Under the pieces are notes generated by a model that was not told the origin of the DNA, searched no databases, and saw nothing but the letters and a program-made list of their open reading frames with translations. This document shows, one piece after another, positions 52,333 through 61,925 of a stretch of DNA of 64,000 nt. The position numbers and the translations under genes are program-made. Each line of letters begins with the position of its first letter. Positions within the stretch are counted from its first letter, which is position 1. Source of the DNA: Treponema sp. (lineage in GTDB: Bacteria > Spirochaetota > Spirochaetia > Treponematales > Breznakiellaceae). The stretch spans positions 1 through 64,000 of the forward strand of contig WQTD01000014.1 in assembly GCA_009786455.1 (NCBI GenBank), written 5' to 3'.

Positions 52333-53559
52333 TTAATAAACCATTGCCGAAAGAACCGCGTCAATCCATACATTTGCTTCGCCTGGATTAACGGATCTGA
52401 AAGACAAAAATTCCCAAAGAGCTTCCCTGTAATTACCTGTAAAATACTGCGTCTGTCCCAGATAAAAACGACCTCGCTCCTGAGCTTCTTTTGTCCGCGG
52501 AAGGGAAAGATAATCCAGTAATTTGCTGCGCGCATCCTCCCACTCGTGCTTTCCGAAAAAATCCCTGATTATATGATAAAGTTCTGATTCTTCGCCGCTT
52601 GCAGGAGCCTCCAGATCAACGGCAAAAACACGTGGTTTCCTTAACTCTTTTGGAGGCTTCTGCTCCTGAGCGCTGCCGTAAAAAATTATTGAATCGGATT
52701 TGTGCGCAAACCCATCCGGAACTTCTGTTAAAAAACCGCCTGAAACATAATTGTTAAGGGTAAGAAACGGCAGCGGTATCGGACGCAGAAAATCCTGCGT
52801 TAGCTGAACATCAGCAAATTCAATCCCTTCAGCAGTGGAATTAACTCCAGGAGTTAAATTGAAATTTCCGTTTAAAATATCTTCCTCGTTTACAAGGGCA
52901 TAATACCATGTATAACCCGGAACAGGCGAATCGGTAAAGGGAGAAGAAATTCCCGATATAACTATAGAAGCTCTGAGCAAATCAAGCGGTTTGTTTAAAG
53001 GCTGAGCGCTTCTGTAAAGAATAACTTTTTTTTCAGGAGTTGTCGTTGCGTATGTAATTATTACCTTGTCTCCATCTTTTATGATCCATAAACCGGTAAT
53101 CCCGCTTTCCTGCCTAAAAATAACAACCGGAGGAAGTTCCAGTTGATCAGGATCAACAGTATCCGCAATCTGCACGGTATCCTGAACAGGATTAACGGCA
53201 ACGGTATTTATATTGGGAAAAATATAATCATAACGGCGGCCGGAAATTTCACTTGCAGCTATAAAATAAAAAACACTCGTTAAGTCTTCAATATCGTCAA
53301 TGTAATACTGCACTCCGTATCTCACAGTAATGGGTTTAATGTTTGCAGGAATGGAATTGCCGAAAGGACGGGCGGATCGGTAAATATATACAGGTCCTCT
53401 TGCGGCAGGAGAATCAACCCATGTTAACCGGACAAGATTATTTCTGGATTCCGCTTTTATATTTGTGATATGAAAAGCAAAGTCCCTGCTTTGGGTGAAA
53501 ACACTTGCGCCAAACGCAAAAAAGAGAAAGAAAATTGATAAAAAAACGCGTTTTTTCAC
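52333..53559 (-). CDS. Secreted protein with Fn3-like and TPR-like regions
   Basis: This 408-residue protein starts at GTG 53559 and has a signal peptide (RVFLSIFFLFFAFGASVF). Two fibronectin-III-like units follow (NIKAESRNNLVRLTWVDSPAARGPVYIYRS and a second around GDKVIITYATTTPEKKVILYRSAQP), then a Pro-rich linker and a C-terminal helical part (EWEDARSKLLDYLSLPRTKEAQERGRFYLGQTQYFTGNYREALWEFL) like a TPR pair. Probably periplasmic. Convergent with the TPR gene, 9 bases apart. No known name. Confidence 0.65.
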   Translation of the reverse strand: MKKRVFLSIFFLFFAFGASVFTQSRDFAFHITNIKAESRNNLVRLTWVDSPAARGPVYIYRSARPFGNSIPANIKPITVRYGVQYYIDDIEDLTSVFYFIAASEISGRRYDYIFPNINTVAVNPVQDTVQIADTVDPDQLELPPVVIFRQESGITGLWIIKDGDKVIITYATTTPEKKVILYRSAQPLNKPLDLLRASIVISGISSPFTDSPVPGYTWYYALVNEEDILNGNFNLTPGVNSTAEGIEFADVQLTQDFLRPIPLPFLTLNNYVSGGFLTEVPDGFAHKSDSIIFYGSAQEQKPPKELRKPRVFAVDLEAPASGEESELYHIIRDFFGKHEWEDARSKLLDYLSLPRTKEAQERGRFYLGQTQYFTGNYREALWEFLSFRSVNPGEANVWIDAVLSAMVY

Positions 53560-53615
53560 CCTTATTGTTATTTTAACTGCAAAATGATCGAAAATCCAGT
53601 GCTCAGGTTTTTAAA

Positions 53616-53635
53616 TTAATACCGTACCGTATTAA
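53616..53635. promoter_or_regulatory. Perfect inverted repeat in the ABC exporter/secreted-protein gap
   Basis: TTAATAC-CGTACC-GTATTAA: 7-bp arms around a 6-bp centre. It lies 56-76 bp before the start of the 52333-53559 gene and downstream of the exporter. It could be an operator for the former; the stem is too weak and AT-rich for a terminator. Confidence 0.4.
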
Positions 53636-53708
53636 AATTGTGGAATAATTGAGTAATATTCATCATGAAAACAGATTAGTGAATGCAAGACTTGTTCGGC
53701 AGATAATT

Positions 53709-55490
53709 TCATTCGTGCTGACTGTACTGCAGCTTGTATAATCCGGCATACAGCCCGCCTCTTGCGATAAGCTCATCATGACTGCCCTCTTCGGCAAAAC
53801 GGCCGCCTGAAAGAACCATAATGCGATCAGCTTCTTTAATCGTGGAAAGACGATGCGCGATAACAAATGACGTTCTGCCTGCCAGCACTTTTTTTATGCC
53901 CATTTGAATCAAACGCTCTGTCTCTGTGTCTATGGAACTTGTCGCTTCATCAAGGATCACAACGCGGGGGTTATGCGCAATAACGCGGGCGAAACTTATT
54001 AACTGCCTCTGTCCTGTGGAAATATTTGCTGCTCTTTCTGAAAGTACGGTTTTATAACCATCTGGCAGACTGGAAATAAACTCATGGGCATGGACTGTCT
54101 TTGCGGCTTCGATTACTTCATCTGAAGAAATTTCAAGACCAAGACTGATGTTCTCCTCTATTGTTCCTGAAAAAAGCGTTACATCCTGCATGACAGACAT
54201 AACGTATCTGCGCAGTTTACCAAGGGGAATGTCCCTTATCGGAATGCCGTCCAGGCATATCTCTCCCTTATCAATATCCCAAAGACGGGACAAAACATTG
54301 ATGATGGTTGTTTTTCCAGCTCCTGTATATCCTACAATCGCCGCCATTTCCCCGGGGTTTATGGAAAAATCAAGTCCCTTTAAAACATCCTCGCCTTTTT
54401 TATATGCAAAATATACATTTTTAAATTCAACCAAACCTGATCCAAACGGACTTGCGCCGTCAGGATCATGCCTGCCTGTATCGGGAATATGCTCTTCTGT
54501 ATCCATCAGCTTAAAAACTTTCTCTCCTCCTGCCATCGCGGATTGAAGCATTGTGTATTTTTCGGCGATATCGGTAACGGGCTGGAAAAACATCTGAACA
54601 AGGTTTATAAATGCGATCAGGGTGCCAAGGGAAATTGATTCTGAAAGCGCCATTTTGCTTCCTGCTACAATTACAGCCGCTACAGTTAATGTTGAAAACC
54701 ATTCAACTAATGGTCTGAAAGTGGCAAACACGTACATTTCGCCGAGGTTGGCATCCAAAAGTTCGCCGTTGTTTTTTTTATATTCCTGAAAGCTTCTTTT
54801 TTCCTGCCTGAAAAGCTGCACAACCTGCATTCCTGCAAGACGTTCTGCAAGATACGCAAAAACCTTTGAGGATGCTGTTCTCTGCTTTCTAAACGCATCC
54901 CGCGCTTTAATGCGGCTTATAAAAGTGGCGATTAAAACGGGAGGAAGCGTTATAAAAACAACTGCGGCAAGCTGATGGGAAAGAATAAACATAGTAATAA
55001 TGGAGCCTGTCATTATTGAAATATCCTTTAAAAAAGCGACAAGCACAGTAGTGAAAAACTCGTCCATTGTGCTTACGTCGCTTGTTAACCGTGTTACAAT
55101 CCTTCCAACAGGATGACGCGATAAAAATGAAGTTGACTGGGAAATTGTATTCTTAAAAAGTTCAAGACGCATATCTTTCATTACATTTTGCGTCATAAGA
55201 TTCGCTGTCCATGTCTGCGAAAATGTAAAAACAAATGCGCATAACAGCATTATAAAATACAAAATGCAGCCGCGCATAAGATAGGAAATATTCTTTATCA
55301 TGATGCCGTCGTCAATGATCCGCTGTAAAAGAAGCGGCATAACAAGTTCACATAATGTAGATATGACAAGGGCTGTAACGGTTAAAACAACCAGGAGTTT
55401 ATACGGTTTTAAATACGACAGAATCCTTTTTATAATGTGGCTGTCGTATTCTTTTGTTATATCATCGGTTTCAAAATAACTGTCAGCCAC
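53709..55490 (-). CDS. Heterodimeric ABC exporter, subunit with the consensus catalytic Glu
   Basis: A ~593-residue exporter half with six membrane helices (SYLKPYKLLVVLTVTALVISTL...) and a nucleotide-binding domain: Walker A GYTGAGKTT, Walker B VVILDEATSSID, switch IAHRLSTI. Its signature is divergent: ISTGQRQ instead of LSGGQ. The start could be GTG 55490 (GGAG seven bases upstream, overlapping the upstream subunit's TGA by 8 bases) or ATG 55508; I prefer GTG. It pairs with the next-listed subunit, and together the asymmetry is of the TM287/288 kind. Substrate is unknown (lipid or drug). Confidence 0.9.
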   Translation of the reverse strand: MADSYFETDDITKEYDSHIIKRILSYLKPYKLLVVLTVTALVISTLCELVMPLLLQRIIDDGIMIKNISYLMRGCILYFIMLLCAFVFTFSQTWTANLMTQNVMKDMRLELFKNTISQSTSFLSRHPVGRIVTRLTSDVSTMDEFFTTVLVAFLKDISIMTGSIITMFILSHQLAAVVFITLPPVLIATFISRIKARDAFRKQRTASSKVFAYLAERLAGMQVVQLFRQEKRSFQEYKKNNGELLDANLGEMYVFATFRPLVEWFSTLTVAAVIVAGSKMALSESISLGTLIAFINLVQMFFQPVTDIAEKYTMLQSAMAGGEKVFKLMDTEEHIPDTGRHDPDGASPFGSGLVEFKNVYFAYKKGEDVLKGLDFSINPGEMAAIVGYTGAGKTTIINVLSRLWDIDKGEICLDGIPIRDIPLGKLRRYVMSVMQDVTLFSGTIEENISLGLEISSDEVIEAAKTVHAHEFISSLPDGYKTVLSERAANISTGQRQLISFARVIAHNPRVVILDEATSSIDTETERLIQMGIKKVLAGRTSFVIAHRLSTIKEADRIMVLSGGRFAEEGSHDELIARGGLYAGLYKLQYSQHE

Positions 55491-57291
55491 TTTCTTTCTC
55501 CGGTTCATGTTCCAGTCTCTGGAATGCGGTCATGCGGCTGTAAAACCCGCCTGCGTTTGCAAGGTCTGCGGGTTTTCCGTATTCAGCCATTCTTCCGTTT
55601 TCAAGGACAAGCACTTTATCCGCGTATTTAAGCGTCGATACACGGTGAGAAATGATTATTGTCGTACGGTTTATTCTTTCTTTTCTTAACGCTTCAAGTA
55701 TTTTAAATTCCGTTTCATTATCCACAGCGGAAAGAGAGTCATCCAGAATTAAAAACTCCGCGTCCATTATTGCTGCCCTTGCGATTGCGGTGCGCTGCTT
55801 CTGCCCTCCTGAAAGGGTTAGTCCTCTTTCTCCGACAAGCGTATCTTTTCCGTTTTGAAAATTTTCCAGGTCCTTGTTAAAGCAGGCAAAATCAATCGCT
55901 TTCGATATAGCTTTAGCCTTAGCGCTAGTGTCAGAGTCGGTATAACCATACGCGATATTGTTCGCGATTGTGTCGGAGAAAAGATAACTGTCCTGGGGAC
56001 TGACAGCGAAAAGGCTGCGTAATTGATCGAGAGGCCACTCTCTAATATCAAGTCCGAAAACACGCACAGTACACGGCGGAGGATCAACTGTTCTTGTGAA
56101 CGTTTTTATTAAAGTGGATTTTCCCGATCCTGTTTTTCCCATTATGCCAAGCCATTCTCCTCGGTTCACTCTGAAGTTAATTCTTTCCAGCGCATTCTTT
56201 TTTTCCTTGTTGTAGGTAAAGTGCAAATTTTCAAGTTCAAGAGCCGCAGTGTCATTTTCGCCTGCCATTTTTTTTTCGGTTTCACGATCTAACTTATAAT
56301 TAATCGAAAAAATAGACGGTTCGGTCTGTAATATTTCATTTATCCTTCCCAAAGCTACTTTTCCGCGCTGGATCATGTTAACCATAAAACCAGCTCCCAT
56401 AAGAGGCCAGATCAGCATACCCAGATAGCGGAACATTGCGACAAGGCTTCCCGGCGTCATCTGATCGTTAACAACTCGGATACCTCCTATAAAAAGCATG
56501 ACAATAATTGTAAGACCAGAAAGGAATTGAATAAAAGGGAAGAAGAATCCGAAAAGGCGGACAAGCTCCATATTCGCCTTGCGGTAATCATCATTTGAAT
56601 CTGAAAATTTTTTAATAAACCACCACTCTTTTACAAATGATTTAATTATGCCCATTCCTGCAAAAGTTTCCTGTACATTATCGCTCAGGCTTGAATAAGC
56701 TTCATGAACCGTGCGGAATTTTTTTCCGACAAAACCTCCGAACAAAAGAATTAATAATGTGATAACTGGAAGCGGTATAATCGAATAAAATGCGGACTGC
56801 GCGTCCTGGATAAATATAATTATTAAAATGGCTGTCGCCATAAAAATAAAATCAAAAAAAGCGACAAATCCCATTCCGATTGCCATCCGCACAGCGTGGA
56901 GATCGTTAATGGAACGCGCCATCAGATCTCCTATTTTATTTTTTTGATAAAAATCCCATGATAATTTTTGAAGATGATCATAAATATCTTCCCTTAGCTG
57001 CGTTTCTATACGCCTTGAAGATCCGTTAAGAAAATAACGCCATAAAAAACGCCCTGAAGAAACAAGCGCTGTCATTCCGACCATTAAAAGGGAAAGAATG
57101 ATAATTCTGCGCCACTGGAAATCACCGGAACCAATCAAATCAATTACGACGCGTAAAAACTGGGGAATGATTATCTGAGCGGCGTCACATATAACAAGAC
57201 AAATAATTCCCAGAATATACTGATTGCGGTAACGCATGAGATAAGGAAGAAGGGTTCGGTATTCCTTAAAATATTCCGGAGGCGGCTTCAT
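55483..57291 (-). CDS. Heterodimeric ABC exporter, subunit with degenerate Walker B
   Basis: This 602-residue exporter half has a TM domain (YILGIICLVICDAAQIIIPQF) and NBD. Walker A is GKTGSGKSTLIK, signature LSGGQKQRTAIARA. The Walker B end is LILDDSLSAVD, with Asp in place of the catalytic Glu. In such heterodimers one ATP site is impaired: this Asp pairs with the partner's altered ISTGQ signature, exactly as expected. Its gene precedes the partner on the minus strand with overlapping ends. Confidence 0.9.
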   Translation of the reverse strand: MKPPPEYFKEYRTLLPYLMRYRNQYILGIICLVICDAAQIIIPQFLRVVIDLIGSGDFQWRRIIILSLLMVGMTALVSSGRFLWRYFLNGSSRRIETQLREDIYDHLQKLSWDFYQKNKIGDLMARSINDLHAVRMAIGMGFVAFFDFIFMATAILIIIFIQDAQSAFYSIIPLPVITLLILLFGGFVGKKFRTVHEAYSSLSDNVQETFAGMGIIKSFVKEWWFIKKFSDSNDDYRKANMELVRLFGFFFPFIQFLSGLTIIVMLFIGGIRVVNDQMTPGSLVAMFRYLGMLIWPLMGAGFMVNMIQRGKVALGRINEILQTEPSIFSINYKLDRETEKKMAGENDTAALELENLHFTYNKEKKNALERINFRVNRGEWLGIMGKTGSGKSTLIKTFTRTVDPPPCTVRVFGLDIREWPLDQLRSLFAVSPQDSYLFSDTIANNIAYGYTDSDTSAKAKAISKAIDFACFNKDLENFQNGKDTLVGERGLTLSGGQKQRTAIARAAIMDAEFLILDDSLSAVDNETEFKILEALRKERINRTTIIISHRVSTLKYADKVLVLENGRMAEYGKPADLANAGGFYSRMTAFQRLEHEPEKESG

Positions 57292-57348
57292 GGATTAAAG
57301 GTCCGGTCAAAAATCAATATCAAAATCACACTGGGAACCTATTAATTA

Positions 57349-58164
57349 TCATACTTTCTTTTTCTTGGCTTCTTCTTGTTTTTTTAAATCAGTTTCAAGT
57401 TTGGCTGACCAGATGGCAAGTTTTTTCTTTATCTCATTGGATTCATCATTTTCAGCAAGAACAATATGGATTCTTCTTAACGCCGCCAGAAAATTAATTC
57501 CTGTTTTAAAGTCAAGGGTTTGACCGGTTGAGAGTTCATATTTTTCACGGTAACGATCCGCTGCCTGAGCCAATAATTTTTTTATAAGCCGCAAATGGTA
57601 AACGGTAGAATCATAATAGGGAGATTCAGGGCTTTTATTTGTATAAACGCTTTTTAAATCAACTATATTTTTTGCGACTGTTGCAAAACGGCCTTCGATC
57701 TCAACAAAAGTCCATCTCCATTTGGAGTTGTCGCCGTATGCGTTTTCTATTAAATCAATTGCAAGTCCCATTTTTCTTATCAAATAATAACGTTGATTTT
57801 GATCATACGCTTCTATAGCTGTCAATTTTTCTTCATAATCGGAGAAAGGAGCGTCAATATAACTGCTGACAGCTTCTTCAAGATAAATAACCGCCTTGTA
57901 AATTGACTTTCTGGCATCGTTCAGGGCTTCTTCGTTTTTTACTTTTAATACAGCCTGAGAAACTCCGTTTACAGCTATATAATTTGAAGCCAGATTAAGC
58001 ATTTCATCTGCAAGAGTGAGTTTTACAAGAGGCGCTTCGGGAGTGTTTTTTCTTGATTCCAAAACGAGGTCTTTTTCAGTTTTTAAAAGCGCTTTTGTAA
58101 TCGAAGTATATGTTTTAACTTTTTCAAAATAGGCATGCCTGTCAATATCGTTTATTTTCGCCAT
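57349..58164 (-). CDS. Conserved hypothetical protein beside recN
   Basis: A 271-residue, soluble, strongly helical protein with no signal peptide (KVKTYTSITKALLKTEKDLVLESRK ... EEALNDARKSIYKAVIYLEEAVSSYID ... RYYLIRKMGLAIDLIENAYG). The C-terminus is lysine-rich (KKQEEAKKKKV). No known domain recognised. It is coupled to recN (TAATG overlap), and I recall a similar gene after recN in T. pallidum, so it seems to be a spirochaete-specific conserved gene, possibly DNA-repair linked by position only. Confidence 0.7.
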   Translation of the reverse strand: MAKINDIDRHAYFEKVKTYTSITKALLKTEKDLVLESRKNTPEAPLVKLTLADEMLNLASNYIAVNGVSQAVLKVKNEEALNDARKSIYKAVIYLEEAVSSYIDAPFSDYEEKLTAIEAYDQNQRYYLIRKMGLAIDLIENAYGDNSKWRWTFVEIEGRFATVAKNIVDLKSVYTNKSPESPYYDSTVYHLRLIKKLLAQAADRYREKYELSTGQTLDFKTGINFLAALRRIHIVLAENDESNEIKKKLAIWSAKLETDLKKQEEAKKKKV

Positions 58165-59891
58165 TAACCGCTCCGTTTCCTGTATTTCATTATAAGGTCG
58201 TCAGCATGGGCAAGCGCCGCTCCTGTCGCATCGCCGGAAAGCATTCTTGCAATTTCTTTTCTGCGTCCTTCCGTATTTAAAGGCCCAATGCCTGTATAAG
58301 TTCTGCCGCCTTCGGTTTTTTTTTCCACCTTAAAATGATTATCGGCTCTTACAGCGATACTCGCTAGATGTGTTACGCAAAAAATTTGCAATAATTTGCC
58401 GATTTGCGACAGATACTCGGCGACGCTTACAGCAACCTCTCCTCCAATCCCCGTGTCAATCTCGTCAAAAACAAGAGTTTCCACGCCTTCTGCGTCGTAT
58501 TGGTCAGGCGAGGATAAAAGCGCGGTTTTAATCGCAAGCATAACCCTTGAAAGCTCACCCCCTGAAGCAATCTTTGCAAGATCCTTCAAAGGCTCTCCCG
58601 TATTCGCCGAAATTAAAAATTCGATGTCGTCCGCTCCCCACGGACCGTAGGAAGTCTGCCCGCTTTGCTGTTTGGGAATAACGTCAGTTTTAAAGCGCGC
58701 ATTCGGCATTCCCAGATTTTTCAAAATGCCGGAAATCAATTTACCTAAAATTTCCGCCGCTTCACTGCGTTTTTGCCGCAGGCTCTGCGCTTTTTGAACA
58801 ATATCCTTTTCCAGGGAAGAAATCTGCGTTTTAAGTTTGTCCCTGTTTTCTTCCGCCGCGTTTAATGCGCCAATCTCCGCTTCAGATTTTATTTTATATG
58901 AAAGAATTGCTTCTTCATCACCCTGGGAATCTGCGCTTTTAACATATTTTTTTTTAAGTTTTTGAAGGAAAGACAGGCGTTCATTTACTTCTTCAAGCCT
59001 TTTTGGATCAAAAAAAAGCGACGCCCTGTAGGAGCGGAAATCAGAAGCGATATCTTCTGCCTCATAAAATAAATTCTCAAATCTTCTGTTGATATCTCCA
59101 AGAACAGAGTCCAATGAGGACGCGTTATCAAGAGCGTTTTTTATCCGCCGTGCAAGGTTTAAAACCGATGATTCTCCGTCCGTGAAATTCTCCGCGGCTG
59201 TGTGAATAAAACCTGCAAGTTTTTCAAAACTGACAAGACGCTGCGATTCGTTTTCAAGCTCGCGCATCTCTCCTGCATGAATATTTGCTTTTGTTATTTC
59301 GTCTATGGCGTAACTTAAAAAATCAAGCCTCTCTTCCCTCTCGCGATCGCTTTTCAGCATTGATTCAAGCGTCTTGCGTTTTTCGGTTAAATCAAGAAAA
59401 GTTGACGAAAAAGAGCGCACTTCATCCTCAATCCCCGCAAAACGATCAAGCAATTTACGGTGGTTTTCTTTTTTAAGAAGCGACTCATGATTGTGCTGTC
59501 CGTGAATGTCAAACAAAAGGGACATGAATTCAGATAGATCATTTCGTGTAACAGGAACGTTCTGGATAAAAACGGAGCCTCTGCCTGATGTCTTAATATT
59601 CCGCCGCACTATTATGGTTTCTTCTTCACATTCAATATCCCGTCCCTTTAGCCAGGCAATAACGTCAGTATTATTTTTCTTGACGGAAATAACAGCTGAT
59701 ACGCTTGCTTCATCGCATCCTGTGCGTATAACATCAATTTCAGCTTTGCCCCCAAGTAAAAAACCCAGAGAACCTACAATTATCGATTTGCCGGCGCCGG
59801 TTTCACCGGATAGAACATTAAAACCCGGACGAAAAGAGAGTGTAACAGAATCAATGAGAGCGTAATTTCTGATTGAAAGCTCTTCAAGCAT
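58164..59891 (-). CDS. recN: DNA repair protein RecN
   Basis: SMC-like ATPase for double-strand break repair. The ATPase N-half has Walker A GETGAGKSIIVGSLGFLLGG. A coiled-coil arm (residues ~160-350) separates it from the C-half with ASGGELSRVMLAIK (signature), and Walker B in TLVFDEIDTGIGGEVA, followed by CVTHLASIA. 575 residues, near normal (~550-560). The ATG at 59891 is preferred over the TTG three bases earlier; a CAAGGAG lies upstream. It overlaps nadK by 8 bases. Confidence 0.95.
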   Translation of the reverse strand: MLEELSIRNYALIDSVTLSFRPGFNVLSGETGAGKSIIVGSLGFLLGGKAEIDVIRTGCDEASVSAVISVKKNNTDVIAWLKGRDIECEEETIIVRRNIKTSGRGSVFIQNVPVTRNDLSEFMSLLFDIHGQHNHESLLKKENHRKLLDRFAGIEDEVRSFSSTFLDLTEKRKTLESMLKSDREREERLDFLSYAIDEITKANIHAGEMRELENESQRLVSFEKLAGFIHTAAENFTDGESSVLNLARRIKNALDNASSLDSVLGDINRRFENLFYEAEDIASDFRSYRASLFFDPKRLEEVNERLSFLQKLKKKYVKSADSQGDEEAILSYKIKSEAEIGALNAAEENRDKLKTQISSLEKDIVQKAQSLRQKRSEAAEILGKLISGILKNLGMPNARFKTDVIPKQQSGQTSYGPWGADDIEFLISANTGEPLKDLAKIASGGELSRVMLAIKTALLSSPDQYDAEGVETLVFDEIDTGIGGEVAVSVAEYLSQIGKLLQIFCVTHLASIAVRADNHFKVEKKTEGGRTYTGIGPLNTEGRRKEIARMLSGDATGAALAHADDLIMKYRKRSG

Positions 59892-60780
59892 CAATGTCTC
59901 CTTGTCTGATATTTGAGCTGTAATTGAATAATTTTGTCCGTAACGCCGAGTAATACATGTGCCTGCTTGAGTAAATTAAAACAGCGGGGAAAGGCGCTTG
60001 TTTAATGTGTATTTTATCCAAACATTCAAGTTTAAAAATATCCTGACCGTCAACTGTCAGCAAAACCTCTGATCTCTGCTCTTTTGCAACATTAATTACA
60101 AGAGTAAGCCGCGAAGGAAGCACGAATGATCTATTGGAAAGTGAGAATGGACAGATAGGGCTTAAGATCATCGCTTCCATTTCCGGATCCATAATGGGAC
60201 CTCCTGCAGCCATTGAGTACGCAGTCGATCCTGTCGGTGTAGAAATAATCAAGCCGTCGCAGCGGTAAGAGCCAAGAACCGTTTTATCTTCGGAGTTGTC
60301 AAGCGTTTCTTCATTCGAATCGATATAAACATCAAGATTGATAAGTTTTGCAATTCCGCTTGCCGAAACGACAATATCATTCAGGCAATTATTTTTATAA
60401 ACGGTTTGTGACGCACGCTCTACAATGATGTCAAACATACACCTTCGGGATAATGTTGTCTGTCCTTTTTCCCATAAATTAAAAACATCAAGCCAGTTTT
60501 CCTTATCAACGCCGGCGATAAAACCCAAAGCGCCGAAGTTAACAGGCAGAATGGGAACTCCAAGCTGTCCCATATAACGGGCGGTATATAAAACAGTTCC
60601 GTCTCCTCCCAGAGAAAAAGCCATATCCCATTTCCCTGACATAACATTTTCAGGTTTACTGTCAAAATGGAAAACAGTTATTTCATAAAAGCGCCTCTCA
60701 AGTTCTTTTTGAATTAAAGCCGCCGTTTCTTTTATGTTTTTTTTATTCGGATTAATGAATAAACATGCGCTTTTTCCCAT
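59884..60780 (-). CDS. nadK: NAD kinase
   Basis: Phosphorylates NAD to NADP. The hallmark GGDGTVLYTAR and the NxxxxG/LGFIAG segment (VNFGALGFIAGVDK) are present, with the C-terminal TPTGSTAYSMAAGGPIMDPE and ICPFSLSNRSFVLPS. Length 298 is normal. GAGG lies 8 bases before the ATG. Part of the cheW to 57349 run. Confidence 0.96.
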   Translation of the reverse strand: MGKSACLFINPNKKNIKETAALIQKELERRFYEITVFHFDSKPENVMSGKWDMAFSLGGDGTVLYTARYMGQLGVPILPVNFGALGFIAGVDKENWLDVFNLWEKGQTTLSRRCMFDIIVERASQTVYKNNCLNDIVVSASGIAKLINLDVYIDSNEETLDNSEDKTVLGSYRCDGLIISTPTGSTAYSMAAGGPIMDPEMEAMILSPICPFSLSNRSFVLPSRLTLVINVAKEQRSEVLLTVDGQDIFKLECLDKIHIKQAPFPAVLIYSSRHMYYSALRTKLFNYSSNIRQGDIDA

Positions 60781-60791
60781 TTTGTAATCCT

Positions 60792-61910
60792 CTATGGAAG
60801 AGTCATAATGAGACGCGAGACGCGTTCAACATCACCGGAACGCAGTCTGGGGTACAGGGGTAAAAGAATTGTTCGCATCGCAAGCGAATTACTGACAGGA
60901 CAATTTTCGCAAACGCCGGCTCCTGCGATGGTTTTATCAAAAGCGTTGTCCAGCAATATTTCCTTTTTCTTGGCATATGAAATAACATCCTTTAATCCGG
61001 TTTCCAGAATCAAGGAAAAGGAAAAATAATTATTGAAAGATTCAGAATCTGTGATAAAACAACGGTGCTTTGTCCTTGATGCAAGCGACAGGCACGCCTG
61101 TTTATACATTGCAGAAATTTCATTTCTTCTTTCAATGTTCCGCTGTATTTCCTTAAACTGGACGACAGCCAGCGCGGCGTTAATATCTGCAAGGCAATAT
61201 TCATCAGCGATGCCGTTAAAGCCTCGCAGTAAAGAAGCTTCCTTCTTGTTCATCGCAAAAAGCAAAGCACCCCCGCCGGATGTAAGCATATCTCTTTCTT
61301 CAAGCCCCAAAATATGTAAAACACCGTGTAAAGAAGGCTGATGACCGGAGAGTGAAGAACCGGAAGGATTTACTTTATTATCAGAGTTATCTATATCAGA
61401 ATCATTTTTTTTTGCAGAAGGTTTCATCCAGCTTCCGTAGCTTTGTGAAATATCCTCAATTACCGGAAACCCAAGCTCTGTTATGGAAGCGCAGTCAGGG
61501 ACAAAGCCAAGAGTATGATGGAGAATAACAGCCGATACTTCAAGATCAAAAGGTTTTTTGGAAATTGCATTTTCTACTGTGTCTTTTGTCATGCATGGAA
61601 AATCAAAATTGACATCGCATAAAAGGGGAACAAGCTGTAAATCCTGCAGTACCTGCAGATAGTAACGGGGAGAAAGCGCGGAAATAATTACCGCCTGCCC
61701 GTTTTTAACGCCCAGAGACTGAAGAGCAAACTGCAGCGCAACGGCAGGGCTTCTAAGAGCGAGAGCAAAATCAAAATGCAATTGATCTTTTGCCGTTTGA
61801 ATTAAAAGCCGGTTTCGTTCACCTGGGCCGATTTTTTCTTCCACCATCGCGGTTAACACCGCGTCCATCTCCCTGCGTCTGATGGTGGGAGAGTAGACTT
61901 CAATTTTCAT
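60792..61910 (-). CDS. DegT/DnrJ/EryC1-fold protein lacking the PLP lysine
   Basis: A 372-residue protein with the fold-type I landmarks of the sugar aminotransferase family: LALRSPAVALQFALQSLGVKNGQAVIISAL, the LVPLLCDVNFDF strand and the PLP-nitrogen Asp in PVIEDISQSYGSW. The segment that normally holds the Schiff-base lysine (FSFHPTKxxTTGEGG) reads LHILGLEERDMLTSGGG, with Arg at the aligned Lys position and Gly for Glu. A Ser/Asp/Asn-rich insert (KNDSDIDNSDNKVNPSGSS) lies just before. It is therefore unlikely to be a normal transaminase. Position between cheW and nadK is conserved in T. pallidum as far as I recall. Confidence 0.75.
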   Translation of the reverse strand: MKIEVYSPTIRRREMDAVLTAMVEEKIGPGERNRLLIQTAKDQLHFDFALALRSPAVALQFALQSLGVKNGQAVIISALSPRYYLQVLQDLQLVPLLCDVNFDFPCMTKDTVENAISKKPFDLEVSAVILHHTLGFVPDCASITELGFPVIEDISQSYGSWMKPSAKKNDSDIDNSDNKVNPSGSSLSGHQPSLHGVLHILGLEERDMLTSGGGALLFAMNKKEASLLRGFNGIADEYCLADINAALAVVQFKEIQRNIERRNEISAMYKQACLSLASRTKHRCFITDSESFNNYFSFSLILETGLKDVISYAKKKEILLDNAFDKTIAGAGVCENCPVSNSLAMRTILLPLYPRLRSGDVERVSRLIMTLP

Positions 61911-61925
61911 GTGCAGCCAAAACGC

